DNA of 64,000 nt, from NCBI GenBank assembly GCA_002409745.1, contig DHOU01000011.1, forward strand, positions 124,001 to 188,000, read 5' to 3'. Source of the DNA: Bacteroidales bacterium UBA5382. Lineage in GTDB: Bacteria; Bacteroidota; Bacteroidia; Bacteroidales; Dysgonomonadaceae. A program made the position numbers and the translations under genes. A model generated the notes under the pieces. The model ran no database searches, was not told the DNA's origin, and saw only the letters and a program-made list of their open reading frames with translations. This document shows, in pieces, positions 52,841 to 61,368 of the stretch. Position 1 is the stretch's first letter, and every line of letters begins with the position of its first letter.

Positions 52841-53329
52841 CTAAAATCTTCTTTCTTCGCTTAGTTCTCCGTTTTCATTCCACATTTTCCAGAGGCCGGT
52901 TTTTTTGCCTTCGAAATAATGCATCTCATAGCGCTGCGTACCCAATTCGTCCCAAATGCGCCAGGTTCCATGTTTCTTGTTGTCTTTATATTCGGCTTCC
53001 GACAGCAGTTGTCCGGAGATATCGTACATTCTCCATAGCCCATGCAGCTTGCCGTTTTGATAAGAACGGATTTCTTTGGGTTTACGGTTTTCAAAATAGA
53101 TGACATAGGTTCCTTCGGGGACGCCCTCTTTAATTTGAATTTCCAGACGTAGCGTTCCGTTGTCGTAGTATTCCCGGTAATCACCGGTATAAAAATCATT
53201 TTGAGCCTTGTCTCTATAATAAAATCCTCCGCTGTAATATACCGTAGGAGTTTGCTTCACTTGATCCTGCGCATAGGTAAACAGTCCGGATGCGATGCAG
53301 ATAATACTAAGGAATAGTTTATTTTTCAT
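52841..53329 (-). CDS. exported MORN-repeat variant protein
   Basis: This 162-residue protein has a signal peptide (1-20, ending FTYAQ) and MORN-variant repeats from about 38 to 160: GDYREYYDNGTLRLEIQIKEG, GTYVIYFENRKPKEIRSYQNG, GLWRMYDISGQLLSEAEYKDN and GTWRIWDELGTQRYEMHYFEG. Such proteins (YwqK-like by annotation) have no firm function. It has its own -7 element, and MITE copy A begins 48 bp after its stop codon. Confidence 0.85.
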   Translation of the reverse strand: MKNKLFLSIICIASGLFTYAQDQVKQTPTVYYSGGFYYRDKAQNDFYTGDYREYYDNGTLRLEIQIKEGVPEGTYVIYFENRKPKEIRSYQNGKLHGLWRMYDISGQLLSEAEYKDNKKHGTWRIWDELGTQRYEMHYFEGKKTGLWKMWNENGELSEERRF

Positions 53330-53378
53330 ATCGTTAAAAAAGTAAAGAGATAAATGATTCTGTATTATTGTTTAAAAA

Positions 53379-53386
53379 CAAAGATA
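53379..53386 (-). promoter_or_regulatory. -7 element of the MORN-repeat gene
   Basis: TATCTTTG on the minus strand matches TAnnTTTG; it lies 50 bp before the start. It lacks the 11-bp half-site ladder of its neighbours. Confidence 0.45.
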
Positions 53387-53416
53387 AGAAAAAAACAGAT
53401 ATAACTATCTTAATGC

Positions 53417-53452
53417 TAAAAAAGTATCCCTTTGAACGAGGGATACTTTTTT
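53417..53452. terminator. terminator of the beta-helix lipoprotein gene
   Basis: AAAAAGTATCCCT and AGGGATACTTTTT arms form a 13-bp or longer stem with a 7-nt loop TTGAACG. A/T ends on both sides make it suitable in both directions. It lies 20 bp after the 53471-55438 stop. Confidence 0.85.
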
Positions 53453-53470
53453 AGAAACACAGTTGTAAAA

Positions 53471-55438
53471 TTATTTAAACCAAGACCAAGTACCGATATC
53501 CAGTTTGCCTGTTTGATAAGGGCCTGTAAGGGTAGCCGTTTTTCCTTCTATGAGGATATTTGCCAACGGACCGTTGTTAGGCATATCTACTAACTTAGAG
53601 TATCCTTCGAGATACACGTTCGTAAATGTTCCTCCGGATTGTTTCTTGAATTGAAGAGCCGTTCCGGTTTTGGATGCGTTGGTATTGATAGCCGTTAAGT
53701 TTTCGATTTTCGGATTGTTATTGACCCCGTCCGCTTCAACGACTGTGGAGAATCCGTCGATCGTATGTACGACATACGCATTCTTAACGGTTCCGTTCCA
53801 ACCTTCCGTCCAGTCGATCGAATCGTCTTCGTTATTTTCGAGATAAAGGTTTTCTACCGAAACCGTTCCTCCGAAGAATTCCACGCCGTCGTCGGCTCCG
53901 TTAATGATGGCAACGTTCGAGACCTTTGTTTGCGATCCTACGGCATAGAGCGTCAATCCGTTATATTCTGATTCGGTATTGATTCTCGCCCCTGATCCTT
54001 TAATGACCAAATACGAGATGGAACCGGAATTATCTTTATCATTCGTACCGCCGTATTTAAAATCGCCCACTTCGGCTGTTGCGTTTACTCCGGCGGTAGT
54101 GGTGGCATTTCCACAGATGGTCAATCCTCCCCAATCTTGCGGTTTAGCATTCGGGGAAGTCATGATAACCGGGTTCTCGGCGGTTCCTTGAATGTTGATT
54201 TTAGCGCCTTGCATCACCGCAATATAGGTTTCGGTTTGCTTGCCTTCGGCCGCTACCGCCAAGATGCGTGTTCCCGCCGGAATGGTAAGGGTCGCCCCAT
54301 TGTTCACAATATAGGCGCCGGTCAGCCGGTACGCTTTCGTTGCATCTAATGTCGTGTTAGCCGTTACTTCGCCTTTTAATTCTACCACTTCGATAGCGTT
54401 CGCGTCGGCCCATTTCCAGGAAGAAGGATCGACGGTTGCCGGGCCATCGTACGCTTTGTCGAGACTCGCTGTTTCACCATTGATTTTAACGTTGGCCAGC
54501 GGCCCACCGTCAACCATATCCACTATTTTGGTGTATCCGATGAGCGAAAGGCCGGTAATGGTGGCGCCGGATTGTTTTTTGAATTGCAATGCCGTACCGT
54601 TTTCGGTCGAAACCGCCGTCAGGTTTTCAATTTTCGGATTGTTATTCTTCCCGTCGGCTTCCACTACGGTCGAGAAACCTTTAATGGTATGTTTTACATA
54701 CGCGTTTTTAACGGTTCCGTTCCAACCTTCTGTCCAGTCGATCGCGTCATCTTCGTTATTTTCGAGATAAAGGTTCTCTACGGAAACCGTTCCGCCGAAG
54801 AATTCCACGCCATCGTCGGCCCCATTGATGACCGCTACGTTAGAGACTTTCGTTCCCGATCCTACCGAATAGAGCGTCAATCCGTTATATTCCGATTCGG
54901 AATTGATTTTAGCGCCCGAGCCTTTAATGACCAGGTAAGAGATCGCGCCCGAGTTGTCGGCATCTTCCGTACCGCCGTATTTAAAATTACCGACTTCAGC
55001 CGTAGCATCGGCTCCGGCGGTGGTGGTTGCCTTTCCGCAAAGGGTCAGTCCGCCCCAATCGCCGGCTTTTCCCTGAGTCGACGTCATGATGACGGGAGCG
55101 TCAGCCGTACCTTGCACGTTAATTCTGGCGCCCCGCATTACCGCGATGTACGTTTCGGTTGCATTTCCGGCAGCGGCTGTGGCGGTAATGCGTGTGCCGG
55201 CAGGAATGGTGAGCGTTGCCCCTTCGTTCACGATAAACGATCCGGTCAATTGATAATTCGTAGAAGCGCTCAGCGTATAGTTCTCGTCGAGCGTGCCCTT
55301 TAGTTCTCCTCTTTCAATCAGTTCGATTACCGGCTTTTTTTCCGGTAGTGGTTCTTCTTTGTCGCATCCTGTTAAGAATGGAGTCAAAGTCATTAGGAAA
55401 ATACCTAATAATAAAAGATTTTTCTTCATTGTTTTCAT
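53471..55438 (-). CDS. duplicated beta-helix surface lipoprotein
   Basis: This 655-residue lipoprotein (lipobox LTGC, C25; start at 55438 or 55429) contains two tandem copies of a domain of about 300 residues (about 38-345 and 348-655). They repeat the same phrases: YQLTGSFIVNEGATLTIPAGT / YRLTGAYIVNNGATLTIPAGT, GADDGVEFFGGTVSVENLYL and NNEDDAIDWTEGWNGTVKNAY. The strand-rich, asparagine/glycine-turn pattern is that of a right-handed parallel beta-helix. Similarity is also high at the DNA level, which argues for recent duplication. It follows the TonB receptor gene by 29 bp, so it is probably the receptor's surface partner. Confidence 0.85.
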   Translation of the reverse strand: MKTMKKNLLLLGIFLMTLTPFLTGCDKEEPLPEKKPVIELIERGELKGTLDENYTLSASTNYQLTGSFIVNEGATLTIPAGTRITATAAAGNATETYIAVMRGARINVQGTADAPVIMTSTQGKAGDWGGLTLCGKATTTAGADATAEVGNFKYGGTEDADNSGAISYLVIKGSGAKINSESEYNGLTLYSVGSGTKVSNVAVINGADDGVEFFGGTVSVENLYLENNEDDAIDWTEGWNGTVKNAYVKHTIKGFSTVVEADGKNNNPKIENLTAVSTENGTALQFKKQSGATITGLSLIGYTKIVDMVDGGPLANVKINGETASLDKAYDGPATVDPSSWKWADANAIEVVELKGEVTANTTLDATKAYRLTGAYIVNNGATLTIPAGTRILAVAAEGKQTETYIAVMQGAKINIQGTAENPVIMTSPNAKPQDWGGLTICGNATTTAGVNATAEVGDFKYGGTNDKDNSGSISYLVIKGSGARINTESEYNGLTLYAVGSQTKVSNVAIINGADDGVEFFGGTVSVENLYLENNEDDSIDWTEGWNGTVKNAYVVHTIDGFSTVVEADGVNNNPKIENLTAINTNASKTGTALQFKKQSGGTFTNVYLEGYSKLVDMPNNGPLANILIEGKTATLTGPYQTGKLDIGTWSWFK

Positions 55439-55467
55439 TTTAAATGTTGCTACTATTAAAATCGTTA

Positions 55468-58224
55468 CTAAAATGTATAATTTACGGATAACTGTAATTT
55501 AATGCCTTTTTTATAGGAATCGACGATGTAGTTCGTTTCCTGTTCCGTATTGAGATCTTTTACATTCTGGGTCAATTCAATCTGGGGATTCAATAAGTTC
55601 CTACCCAAAAGTTTGATCGATAGGCGATCGGTGATGTCTTTGCTTATCACCGCGTCCAGCGTGGCAAAACCCTTTTCGATAATTTCGTCGTTATAGTAAA
55701 TCGTCCTGTTCGTCGCGTCTTTAGGACTTCCGAGCGCATAAATTTTATCGGAAGAATAATTGCCCGAGATGCTAGCCTGCCAACGATGCTTCTTATTCTC
55801 GTATTGCAACGAGGCGTTCGTAATAAACTCCGAAGCGCCTTGTAATCCCGAGGTCGTTTTATCTTTGTATCGATATCCTTCCAAAAGATCCTGTTTGAGC
55901 CACATCCGCGTACCGTTAAGGATGAGCCGCAATTCGTTATTGTCGCTCTTGTAAAGGTTGAGGCGCGCCTCCGCTTCAATGCCGAAGACGTTGGCTTCTT
56001 CCCCCGTATTGGCATAGATCAGGTAGCCGGCTCCTCCGGTCAAAGACGTTATATTGATAGGGTCTTGAATGTTTTTGTAGAAGGCGGCTACGGAAATCAA
56101 CTCATCGTTCGACTTATAATATTCCCATTTCGCATCCAGATTGTAATTTTCGGAAGCCTTCAATTCGGGAGTCCCTTGTATCAGGGTACTGTTGGGAGAT
56201 GTATAAGCGAAAGGGGCGATTTCCTTGAACTCGGGTAGGGTGAGCGTCTTGCTCGCGGACAAACGGAGGTTATGCCGGTCGGTGAGTTCATATTTTAAAT
56301 TGATACTGGGATAGAGTTCATTATACGTGCGGCTGATACTCGGCTCCCGCAACGGGTCGTCGTTATTGATATCCCAATCCACTTCGATTGTATTCCGCTC
56401 GTAACGTAACGCAGCGTTCCCGTCGAGTTTGCCGAAGTCGAATTCTAAGCTGACAAAACCCGCCAAAGCCGATAACGAGGCATTATATACGTCTTCGGGC
56501 AACGTTTTTATTTTATCCGCAGTAAAGGATTCGGAGGTGAAAATACCGCTTAGATTATCGACATCCGCCGCCTGGGTCGTCGTACCGCGTAAATCGGCTC
56601 CTACAAATTGCGAATGGAAATCGCGGGTTTTATGGCGGTAGTTTACGCCGATATTCGCATGCCAGTCATTGTCTTTTACTCTAAAGGCGATGCGGTCTTT
56701 TAGATAGCCGTTTATTTCATTGTCATCGATCTCCTGGCTCGATTTGCGATTCTCGAAGTCGGCAATCCGGTAGGAGAAATACAATCCGTTATTGTGAAAA
56801 CCGGTATAGTTTCTTATACGGTTCGGTTCGTCGGCCGCCACGGTGTTGTATCCCAAACCCCATTGCAACGTTTGGTTGTCGGCTATACGATGGTTGCCGA
56901 GAAGTTGGTTCACCATGAGCTGAGTCGTTTTCAGATTCATGTCGCGGGCAAAAAAGGAGTTGGATATTTCGTCCATATCCAGTTTGTATCCTTCGCCATT
57001 CCGTCCCTGCTCGTAAACATTATCCCTGAGCTTACCGACAAGCAAAAAGTTATAGTTTATCTTATGATTTTGATGAAACCGGTAGGCGAGGTTCACAAGG
57101 CCCGTGAGCGTTTCGTTGGATGTCCATGATTCGGTATCGAGAAACTCCGAATAAAGGACGTTTGAGTTGAAACGCCGGTATACGCCTTGGGTATAATTGT
57201 AATCTTTTTTATAAGAAAGCGTATAGAAAAGAGATAACGGATTTTCGAATAACTTGAACTCATATCCTCCAATCGTCGAGATGCCATAGTCCAACGGTGC
57301 GTTTCCTTTTGCGGGATCCCAGCTCTGTCGGGTCATCGCATCCAATAGATTGTATTTCCGGCTGTAGAACGTAGCTGTCGAGTTCGCTAAATTGGGCGAT
57401 GCCTTGAAGTTGCCAAACACATTGTTGGGGTTTACACTCGAATTGAATCCTCCCTGCAAGCCGATGGAGAACTGCTCGATAAACTCTTTCGAGACGATGT
57501 TTATATTTCCGGCTGTTTGGTCGATATAACTTTCGGGATCATACGTTTTGCTGATACCGATATTTTGAATGACACTCGTGTCGAAAAGTCCCAAGTCGAT
57601 ATTTTTCTTATCCACGTCATCCGATGGAATAGGCAAGCCGTTCATTGTGGTCGACAGGTACCGGTCGCCCAACCCTCTCACGTACACGTCGCCGGAAGTC
57701 TCGCTGCGCACTACGCCCGTGATTTTGCCGGTGGCCGTTGCCGCATCCGATACCCCTTGCATGGAGAGTTGTTTCGCTCCCACGCTTTCGCGGATGACGG
57801 TTGCGCCTTTCTGGTCCATCAGCAGAATGCGTTCGGATTCTTTTCTGGGGGTGGCGACCACCACCACTTCATCGAGGCCGATATCGTCGGTCTGCATTTC
57901 CAAATGGAGGATGGTTTCTTTGCCGTCTTCCACCAATACATTCTCTATGACAAACGAGGTGTATCCTATGTACGTGGCTTTGAGGATGTAATTTCCGGGA
58001 GAGATATTCGCTATAACGAACCCCCCATCGAGGTCGGCCGCTGCGCCGTTGGTCGTTCCTTCAATCAGTACCGAAGCGCCGATAAGAGCTTCTTTGGTTT
58101 TGGCATCCGTAATCTTTCCTTTTATCGTGCCGTGTTGTGCCAAAACGGCATTGGATAAACCCAGGAAAAACAAAAAAGTTATCAATAACTTTGATAAAGA
58201 GGTCTTATTTATCACAAACTCCAA
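55468..58224 (-). CDS. TonB-dependent receptor with Pho-like promoter
   Basis: This 918-residue receptor has a signal peptide ending AVLAQ and a carboxypeptidase-like regulatory domain (about 32-115: GTIKGKITDAKTKEALIGASVLIEG). A linker LDEVVVVATPRKESERILL precedes a plug (about 140-260: VYVRGLGDRYLSTTMNGLPIPS), then the barrel. The last residues (LQLSVNYTF) end in aromatic F, as for barrel insertion. The substrate cannot be read from sequence. With a Pho-like promoter and a beta-helix lipoprotein partner, a phosphorus-containing substrate is the best inference. MITE copy B and a palindrome array lie just upstream. Confidence 0.92.
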   Translation of the reverse strand: MEFVINKTSLSKLLITFLFFLGLSNAVLAQHGTIKGKITDAKTKEALIGASVLIEGTTNGAAADLDGGFVIANISPGNYILKATYIGYTSFVIENVLVEDGKETILHLEMQTDDIGLDEVVVVATPRKESERILLMDQKGATVIRESVGAKQLSMQGVSDAATATGKITGVVRSETSGDVYVRGLGDRYLSTTMNGLPIPSDDVDKKNIDLGLFDTSVIQNIGISKTYDPESYIDQTAGNINIVSKEFIEQFSIGLQGGFNSSVNPNNVFGNFKASPNLANSTATFYSRKYNLLDAMTRQSWDPAKGNAPLDYGISTIGGYEFKLFENPLSLFYTLSYKKDYNYTQGVYRRFNSNVLYSEFLDTESWTSNETLTGLVNLAYRFHQNHKINYNFLLVGKLRDNVYEQGRNGEGYKLDMDEISNSFFARDMNLKTTQLMVNQLLGNHRIADNQTLQWGLGYNTVAADEPNRIRNYTGFHNNGLYFSYRIADFENRKSSQEIDDNEINGYLKDRIAFRVKDNDWHANIGVNYRHKTRDFHSQFVGADLRGTTTQAADVDNLSGIFTSESFTADKIKTLPEDVYNASLSALAGFVSLEFDFGKLDGNAALRYERNTIEVDWDINNDDPLREPSISRTYNELYPSINLKYELTDRHNLRLSASKTLTLPEFKEIAPFAYTSPNSTLIQGTPELKASENYNLDAKWEYYKSNDELISVAAFYKNIQDPINITSLTGGAGYLIYANTGEEANVFGIEAEARLNLYKSDNNELRLILNGTRMWLKQDLLEGYRYKDKTTSGLQGASEFITNASLQYENKKHRWQASISGNYSSDKIYALGSPKDATNRTIYYNDEIIEKGFATLDAVISKDITDRLSIKLLGRNLLNPQIELTQNVKDLNTEQETNYIVDSYKKGIKLQLSVNYTF

Positions 58225-58258
58225 TATTTTTAATTTATATTCATTTCGGTTTTCGGCA

Positions 58259-58315
58259 CAAAGGTCTTGTATTTTTGTTACAGACCCGTTACGATGCGGT
58301 TACATTTTTGTTAAG
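58259..58315 (-). promoter_or_regulatory. Pho-box-like promoter 3 (TonB receptor operon)
   Basis: Plus-strand half-sites GTTACA (58277), GTTACG (58288), GTTACA (58299) and GTTAAG (58310) are exactly 11 bp apart. On the minus strand they read CTTAAC, TGTAAC, CGTAAC, TGTAAC. Ten bases separate the last from -7 GACCTTTG (58259-58266). The start codon is 34 bp downstream. Confidence 0.75.
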
Positions 58316-58331
58316 TTTTTATTGGAGGGTC

Positions 58332-58513
58332 AGAAACTGTTTAAATTTCTTACGAAGTCTATATTTGAAATTCTTCGCCTTCAAAAAGTTTCTTTTTTGT
58401 ATTCTTCTTCCTTTTATTTGGCTCAAATAGCCCGCTATTATCGTCAAAACAAGAAAGAATACTCCTAAAAAATAATTCTTTTTGAAGCAGCGAAACAAAT
58501 TTAAACAGTTTCT
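58332..58513. mobile_element. MITE copy B, 182 bp
   Basis: AGAAACTGTTTAAATTTCTT at the left end and its complement (AAATTTAAACAGTTTCT) at the right end flank the same interior as copy A, with the same inner repeat CTTCAAAAAG/CTTTTTGAAG. It lies 16 bp beyond Pho-like promoter 3. No transposase of the parent element is in the window. Confidence 0.88.
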
Positions 58514-58556
58514 AAGTATTTCCTGGTGTATGCTGGTATATAAGCGTTAAAAGTCG

Positions 58557-58783
58557 TTCTTGAGCGGTCGGCAAGTTGTTCCGATGCCAAAAAAGTGTTT
58601 ACCGACCCGTCGGCAACCCCTTTTGACCCCTGAAAGAGGCTTGCCGACCCGTCGGTCATTGATTTTATCCCCAAAAAAGTGTTTACCGACCGGTCGGTAA
58701 TCGCTTTTTACCCCTAAATAACTTTACCGACCCGTCGGTAATCATTTTTTTCGTATGTACACGACTTGCCGACCTGTCGGCAA
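58557..58783. repeat. six palindromes at 42-bp period
   Basis: Five 18-bp palindromes of the form TTrCCGACCCGTCGGyAA are at 58599-58616, 58641-58658, 58683-58700, 58724-58741 and 58766-58783. A degenerate sixth is at 58557-58574 (right half GTCGGCAA). Centres are 42, 42, 42, 41 and 42 bp apart. The spacers are also related (CCCC and TTTT/AAAA blocks), so the unit is a 42-bp repeat. Confidence 0.9.
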
Positions 58784-58850
58784 TGCCTGTCGATATATAA
58801 AAAGGCCCGGGTATTGATGCGGAGTTGTTGTTCAAGAGTGAAAAAGGACA

Positions 58851-58878
58851 AAAAAATGCCGGATCATACCGATCCGGC
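58851..58878 (-). terminator. asd terminator
   Basis: GCCGGATC (58858-58865) and GATCCGGC (58871-58878) form an 8-bp stem with a 5-nt loop, followed on the minus strand by ATTTTTTT. Confidence 0.85.
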
Positions 58879-58943
58879 CTATCTGTTTTAGTTTCCCTTT
58901 CAAGGGACGCATCACTTTAACCTGTTTGTAAGCGAAAGAAGGG

Positions 58944-59951
58944 CTATCTTCCTTCCTGCTTCATTAAGTATTCTGCAATCTGCACGGCATTGAGAGCTGC
59001 ACCCTTCCGTATTTGGTCTGAAACCGTCCAGAAAGTCAACCCTTTTTCGTTCGTCAGGTCCTTGCGGATGCGCCCTACATATACCGCATCTTTTCCGGCG
59101 ATATCCAACGGCATCGGGTATTCTTTCTTCGCCGGATTATCGACGACGATAACTCCTTCGGCGCGGCTAAATGCTTCGCGCGCCTCTTCTATCGACAAGG
59201 GCCTTTCGGTTTCGATCCATGTCGCCTCGGAATGGGCGCGCATCACGGGCACCCGGACGCACGTGGCGCTCACTTCGATGTCGGAATGCATGATCTTGCG
59301 CGTTTCGTTGTACATTTTCATCTCTTCCTTCGTGTATCCGTTGTCGGTAAACACATCGACCTGAGGGATCAGGTTGAATGCCAATTGATAGGCGAATTTA
59401 TCGATGGTCGGCGGCTCGTTGTTAACGAGTTGGCGGTGCTGGTCTTCCAGTTCCCGCATGGCCGATGCGCCGGCGCCCGATGCGGATTGGTAGGTGGATA
59501 CATGCACTTTTTTGATATGGGTGATATCTTCGATGGCTTTTAAGGCCACGACCATTTGAATGGTGGTGCAATTGGGGTTTGCGATAATGCCGCGCGGGCG
59601 CTTCAGTGCATCTTCGGGATTGACTTCCGGTACGACCAACGGAACATCCTTATCCATGCGGAAAGCGCTCGAGTTATCGATCATGATGGCCCCGTGCCGT
59701 GTAATGGTTTCGGCAAACGCTTGCGAAGTACCTCCCCCGGCCGAAACAAAGGCGATGTCGATGCCTTTGAAATCATCGCCGTGTACCAGTTCTTTTACCT
59801 TTATCGATTTGTTTTTGAATGGATAAGAAGTCCCCGCACTGCGCGAAGAACCGAACAATACCAGTTCATCTACCGGAAAGTTTCTTTCATCCAATAAGCG
59901 AAGTAATTCTTGTCCTACAGCTCCGCTTGCTCCAACAATGGCTATATTCAT
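58944..59951 (-). CDS. asd: aspartate-semialdehyde dehydrogenase
   Basis: This 335-residue enzyme reduces aspartyl phosphate to aspartate semialdehyde with NADPH, the step common to lysine, threonine and methionine synthesis and to cell-wall diaminopimelate. It has the NADP-binding GASGAVG (7-13), the catalytic cysteine C128 in NPNCTT, the loop [10 protein letters not shown] and the active-site region [11 protein letters not shown]. Length is normal. It has its own promoter candidate and a clear terminator. Confidence 0.97.
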   Translation of the reverse strand: MNIAIVGASGAVGQELLRLLDERNFPVDELVLFGSSRSAGTSYPFKNKSIKVKELVHGDDFKGIDIAFVSAGGGTSQAFAETITRHGAIMIDNSSAFRMDKDVPLVVPEVNPEDALKRPRGIIANPNCTTIQMVVALKAIEDITHIKKVHVSTYQSASGAGASAMRELEDQHRQLVNNEPPTIDKFAYQLAFNLIPQVDVFTDNGYTKEEMKMYNETRKIMHSDIEVSATCVRVPVMRAHSEATWIETERPLSIEEAREAFSRAEGVIVVDNPAKKEYPMPLDIAGKDAVYVGRIRKDLTNEKGLTFWTVSDQIRKGAALNAVQIAEYLMKQEGR

Positions 59952-60021
59952 CTTGAAAAAAATTATCGTTAAACAGTTAATTGAGATTTTGTCACAGGCG
60001 CCGTTAGCAGCCGATTGGCGG

Positions 60022-60029
60022 CAAAGATA
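60022..60029 (-). promoter_or_regulatory. -7 element of asd
   Basis: TATCTTTG on the minus strand, about 70 bp before the asd start, matches TAnnTTTG. No clear -33 is seen. Confidence 0.45.
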
Positions 60030-60037
60030 TGAAAAAA

Positions 60038-60352
60038 TTACCGTACGGCGACTTTTTTGACGAGTTTACCCGCCTTAATAATATAATAACCGCGCGGCAG
60101 GTCGACGGCATACTCGTTGGTTCCGGATTTGATGCGTTGACTGTATATTTTCACCCCCATAATGTTATAGACTTCCAATACATCGTCCGAGGGGAGATTT
60201 TCTATCACGATGCGGTTTTGTGCAAGGGTCAGTTTGGGCGATTGCCGCGCATCTTCCGTGGCAAAGCGCACCGAGTCTTGCGGCAAAGATTGCGCAAACC
60301 CCGGCAGCACAAACAGGCATATCCCTAAAACCGTTATGTAGAAACCTTTCAT
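60038..60352 (-). CDS. very short T9SS sorting-domain protein
   Basis: This 104-residue protein consists of a signal peptide (1-20, ending PGFAQ), about 20 linker residues, and a domain of about 60 residues that resembles a Por/Type IX secretion C-terminal sorting domain. Typical phrases are [35 protein letters not shown] and VKKVAVR. The usual cargo domain is absent. Either it is a minimal secreted protein or the remnant of a larger one; no frame-shifted cargo is seen upstream. Confidence 0.75.
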   Translation of the reverse strand: MKGFYITVLGICLFVLPGFAQSLPQDSVRFATEDARQSPKLTLAQNRIVIENLPSDDVLEVYNIMGVKIYSQRIKSGTNEYAVDLPRGYYIIKAGKLVKKVAVR

Positions 60353-60371
60353 ATAAAATAGGATAATAGTG

Positions 60372-60379
60372 CAAAAGTA
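60372..60379 (-). promoter_or_regulatory. -7 element of the short T9SS-domain gene
   Basis: TACTTTTG on the minus strand, 20 bp before the start codon, matches TAnnTTTG. Confidence 0.4.
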
Positions 60380-60452
60380 TAAAAAATATAGATTCCGCCG
60401 CCCCTTTTACCTTAAAATTATTGTGCCCGGGGATATTGCTTGAAGCGAAGGG

Positions 60453-61367
60453 CTATAGTTCTATGACTTTGCCCTCGTTGGCCAATTCGGTGTCGGGAAA
60501 TACCACCATCGCCTCTTTCAGCAGTTGGTCCAATTCGTTGTACCGAGAAGAGAAATGGCCGATAACTAATTTCTTTACGTTTGCCGCACGGGCTATTTCG
60601 GCTGCCTCGCGCGCCGTGGAGTGGAATGTTTGCTTGGCGCGTGCCAGCTCTGTTTCGGCAAAAGTGGCCTCATGATACAATACGTCTGCGTTCTCGATAT
60701 AAGGGATTATTTCGGGGAAATACGCCGTGTCGGAACAATAGGCATACTTTCGCGGCGGCGCGGCGGGATAGGTGAGCGAGCGATTCGCGATGACCGTTCC
60801 GTCGGCCGTTACAAAATCTTCTCCGGCTTTTATGGACGAAAGGTTGTGGAGAGGAATTTGGTAAAAATCGATCCTCTCCCGGATGATATGCCTCTGGCCT
60901 TCTTTCTCTTCAAACAGGAATCCGCAGGTCGCGATGCGATGATTCAGCGGAAAGGAATGCACCCGCATCGATTTGTTCTCCATGATCACCTGATGGTTGT
61001 ACGGATCGAGTGGATGCAGGTTTATCCGGAAAGGGAAATGCTGTCCGAAGTAATTTATCAGGAGGTCGATGAACTTTTGCAGATCTTGATGCCCGTAAAT
61101 CGTCAGATCGCCCGTCCTGCCGAGCAGACTGAGGGTGGACAGCAGTCCCGGAAGGCCGAAAATATGGTCGCCGTGCAGATGCGAAATAAAGATGCTATGC
61201 AGTTTGCCGATGCGCGATTTGAATTTGCGCATTTGCAACTGCGTCCCTTCGCCGCAATCGATCATGAACAGCTTTTCGTTCATATTGACTAACTGTGACG
61301 AGGGGTTGTGCAACGTGGTCGGAAGGGCCGACCCGCACCCTAATATGGTAATATCGAACCGATTCAT
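60453..61367 (-). CDS. rnz: ribonuclease Z
   Basis: This 304-residue metallo-beta-lactamase-fold nuclease trims 3' ends of tRNA precursors. It has the Zn-binding HLHGDH (63-68), GEGTQLQM, and later histidines in FPLNHRI, LYHEATF and VIGHFSSRY. It belongs to the short bacterial form (RNase BN/Z) of about 300 residues. It lies 1 bp after queE in the reverse order; rnz is upstream of the short T9SS-domain gene. Confidence 0.96.
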   Translation of the reverse strand: MNRFDITILGCGSALPTTLHNPSSQLVNMNEKLFMIDCGEGTQLQMRKFKSRIGKLHSIFISHLHGDHIFGLPGLLSTLSLLGRTGDLTIYGHQDLQKFIDLLINYFGQHFPFRINLHPLDPYNHQVIMENKSMRVHSFPLNHRIATCGFLFEEKEGQRHIIRERIDFYQIPLHNLSSIKAGEDFVTADGTVIANRSLTYPAAPPRKYAYCSDTAYFPEIIPYIENADVLYHEATFAETELARAKQTFHSTAREAAEIARAANVKKLVIGHFSSRYNELDQLLKEAMVVFPDTELANEGKVIEL

Positions 61368-61368
61368 T

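Noticed and set aside
54572..55303. A 243-residue plus-strand frame opposite the beta-helix gene
   Set aside because: It mirrors the duplicated gene and repeats in the other half (53765-53971); codon content is that of a shadow frame.
57517..58158. A 213-residue plus-strand frame opposite the 5' part of the TonB receptor gene
   Set aside because: Antisense to conserved plug and regulatory domains; no recognisable domain.
58557..58783. CRISPR array
   Set aside because: Repeat cores are 18 bp and spacers about 24 bp with related sequence; repeats are imperfect and no cas gene is present.
60621..61292. A 223-residue plus-strand frame opposite rnz
   Set aside because: The opposite strand codes a full ribonuclease Z with Zn ligands.
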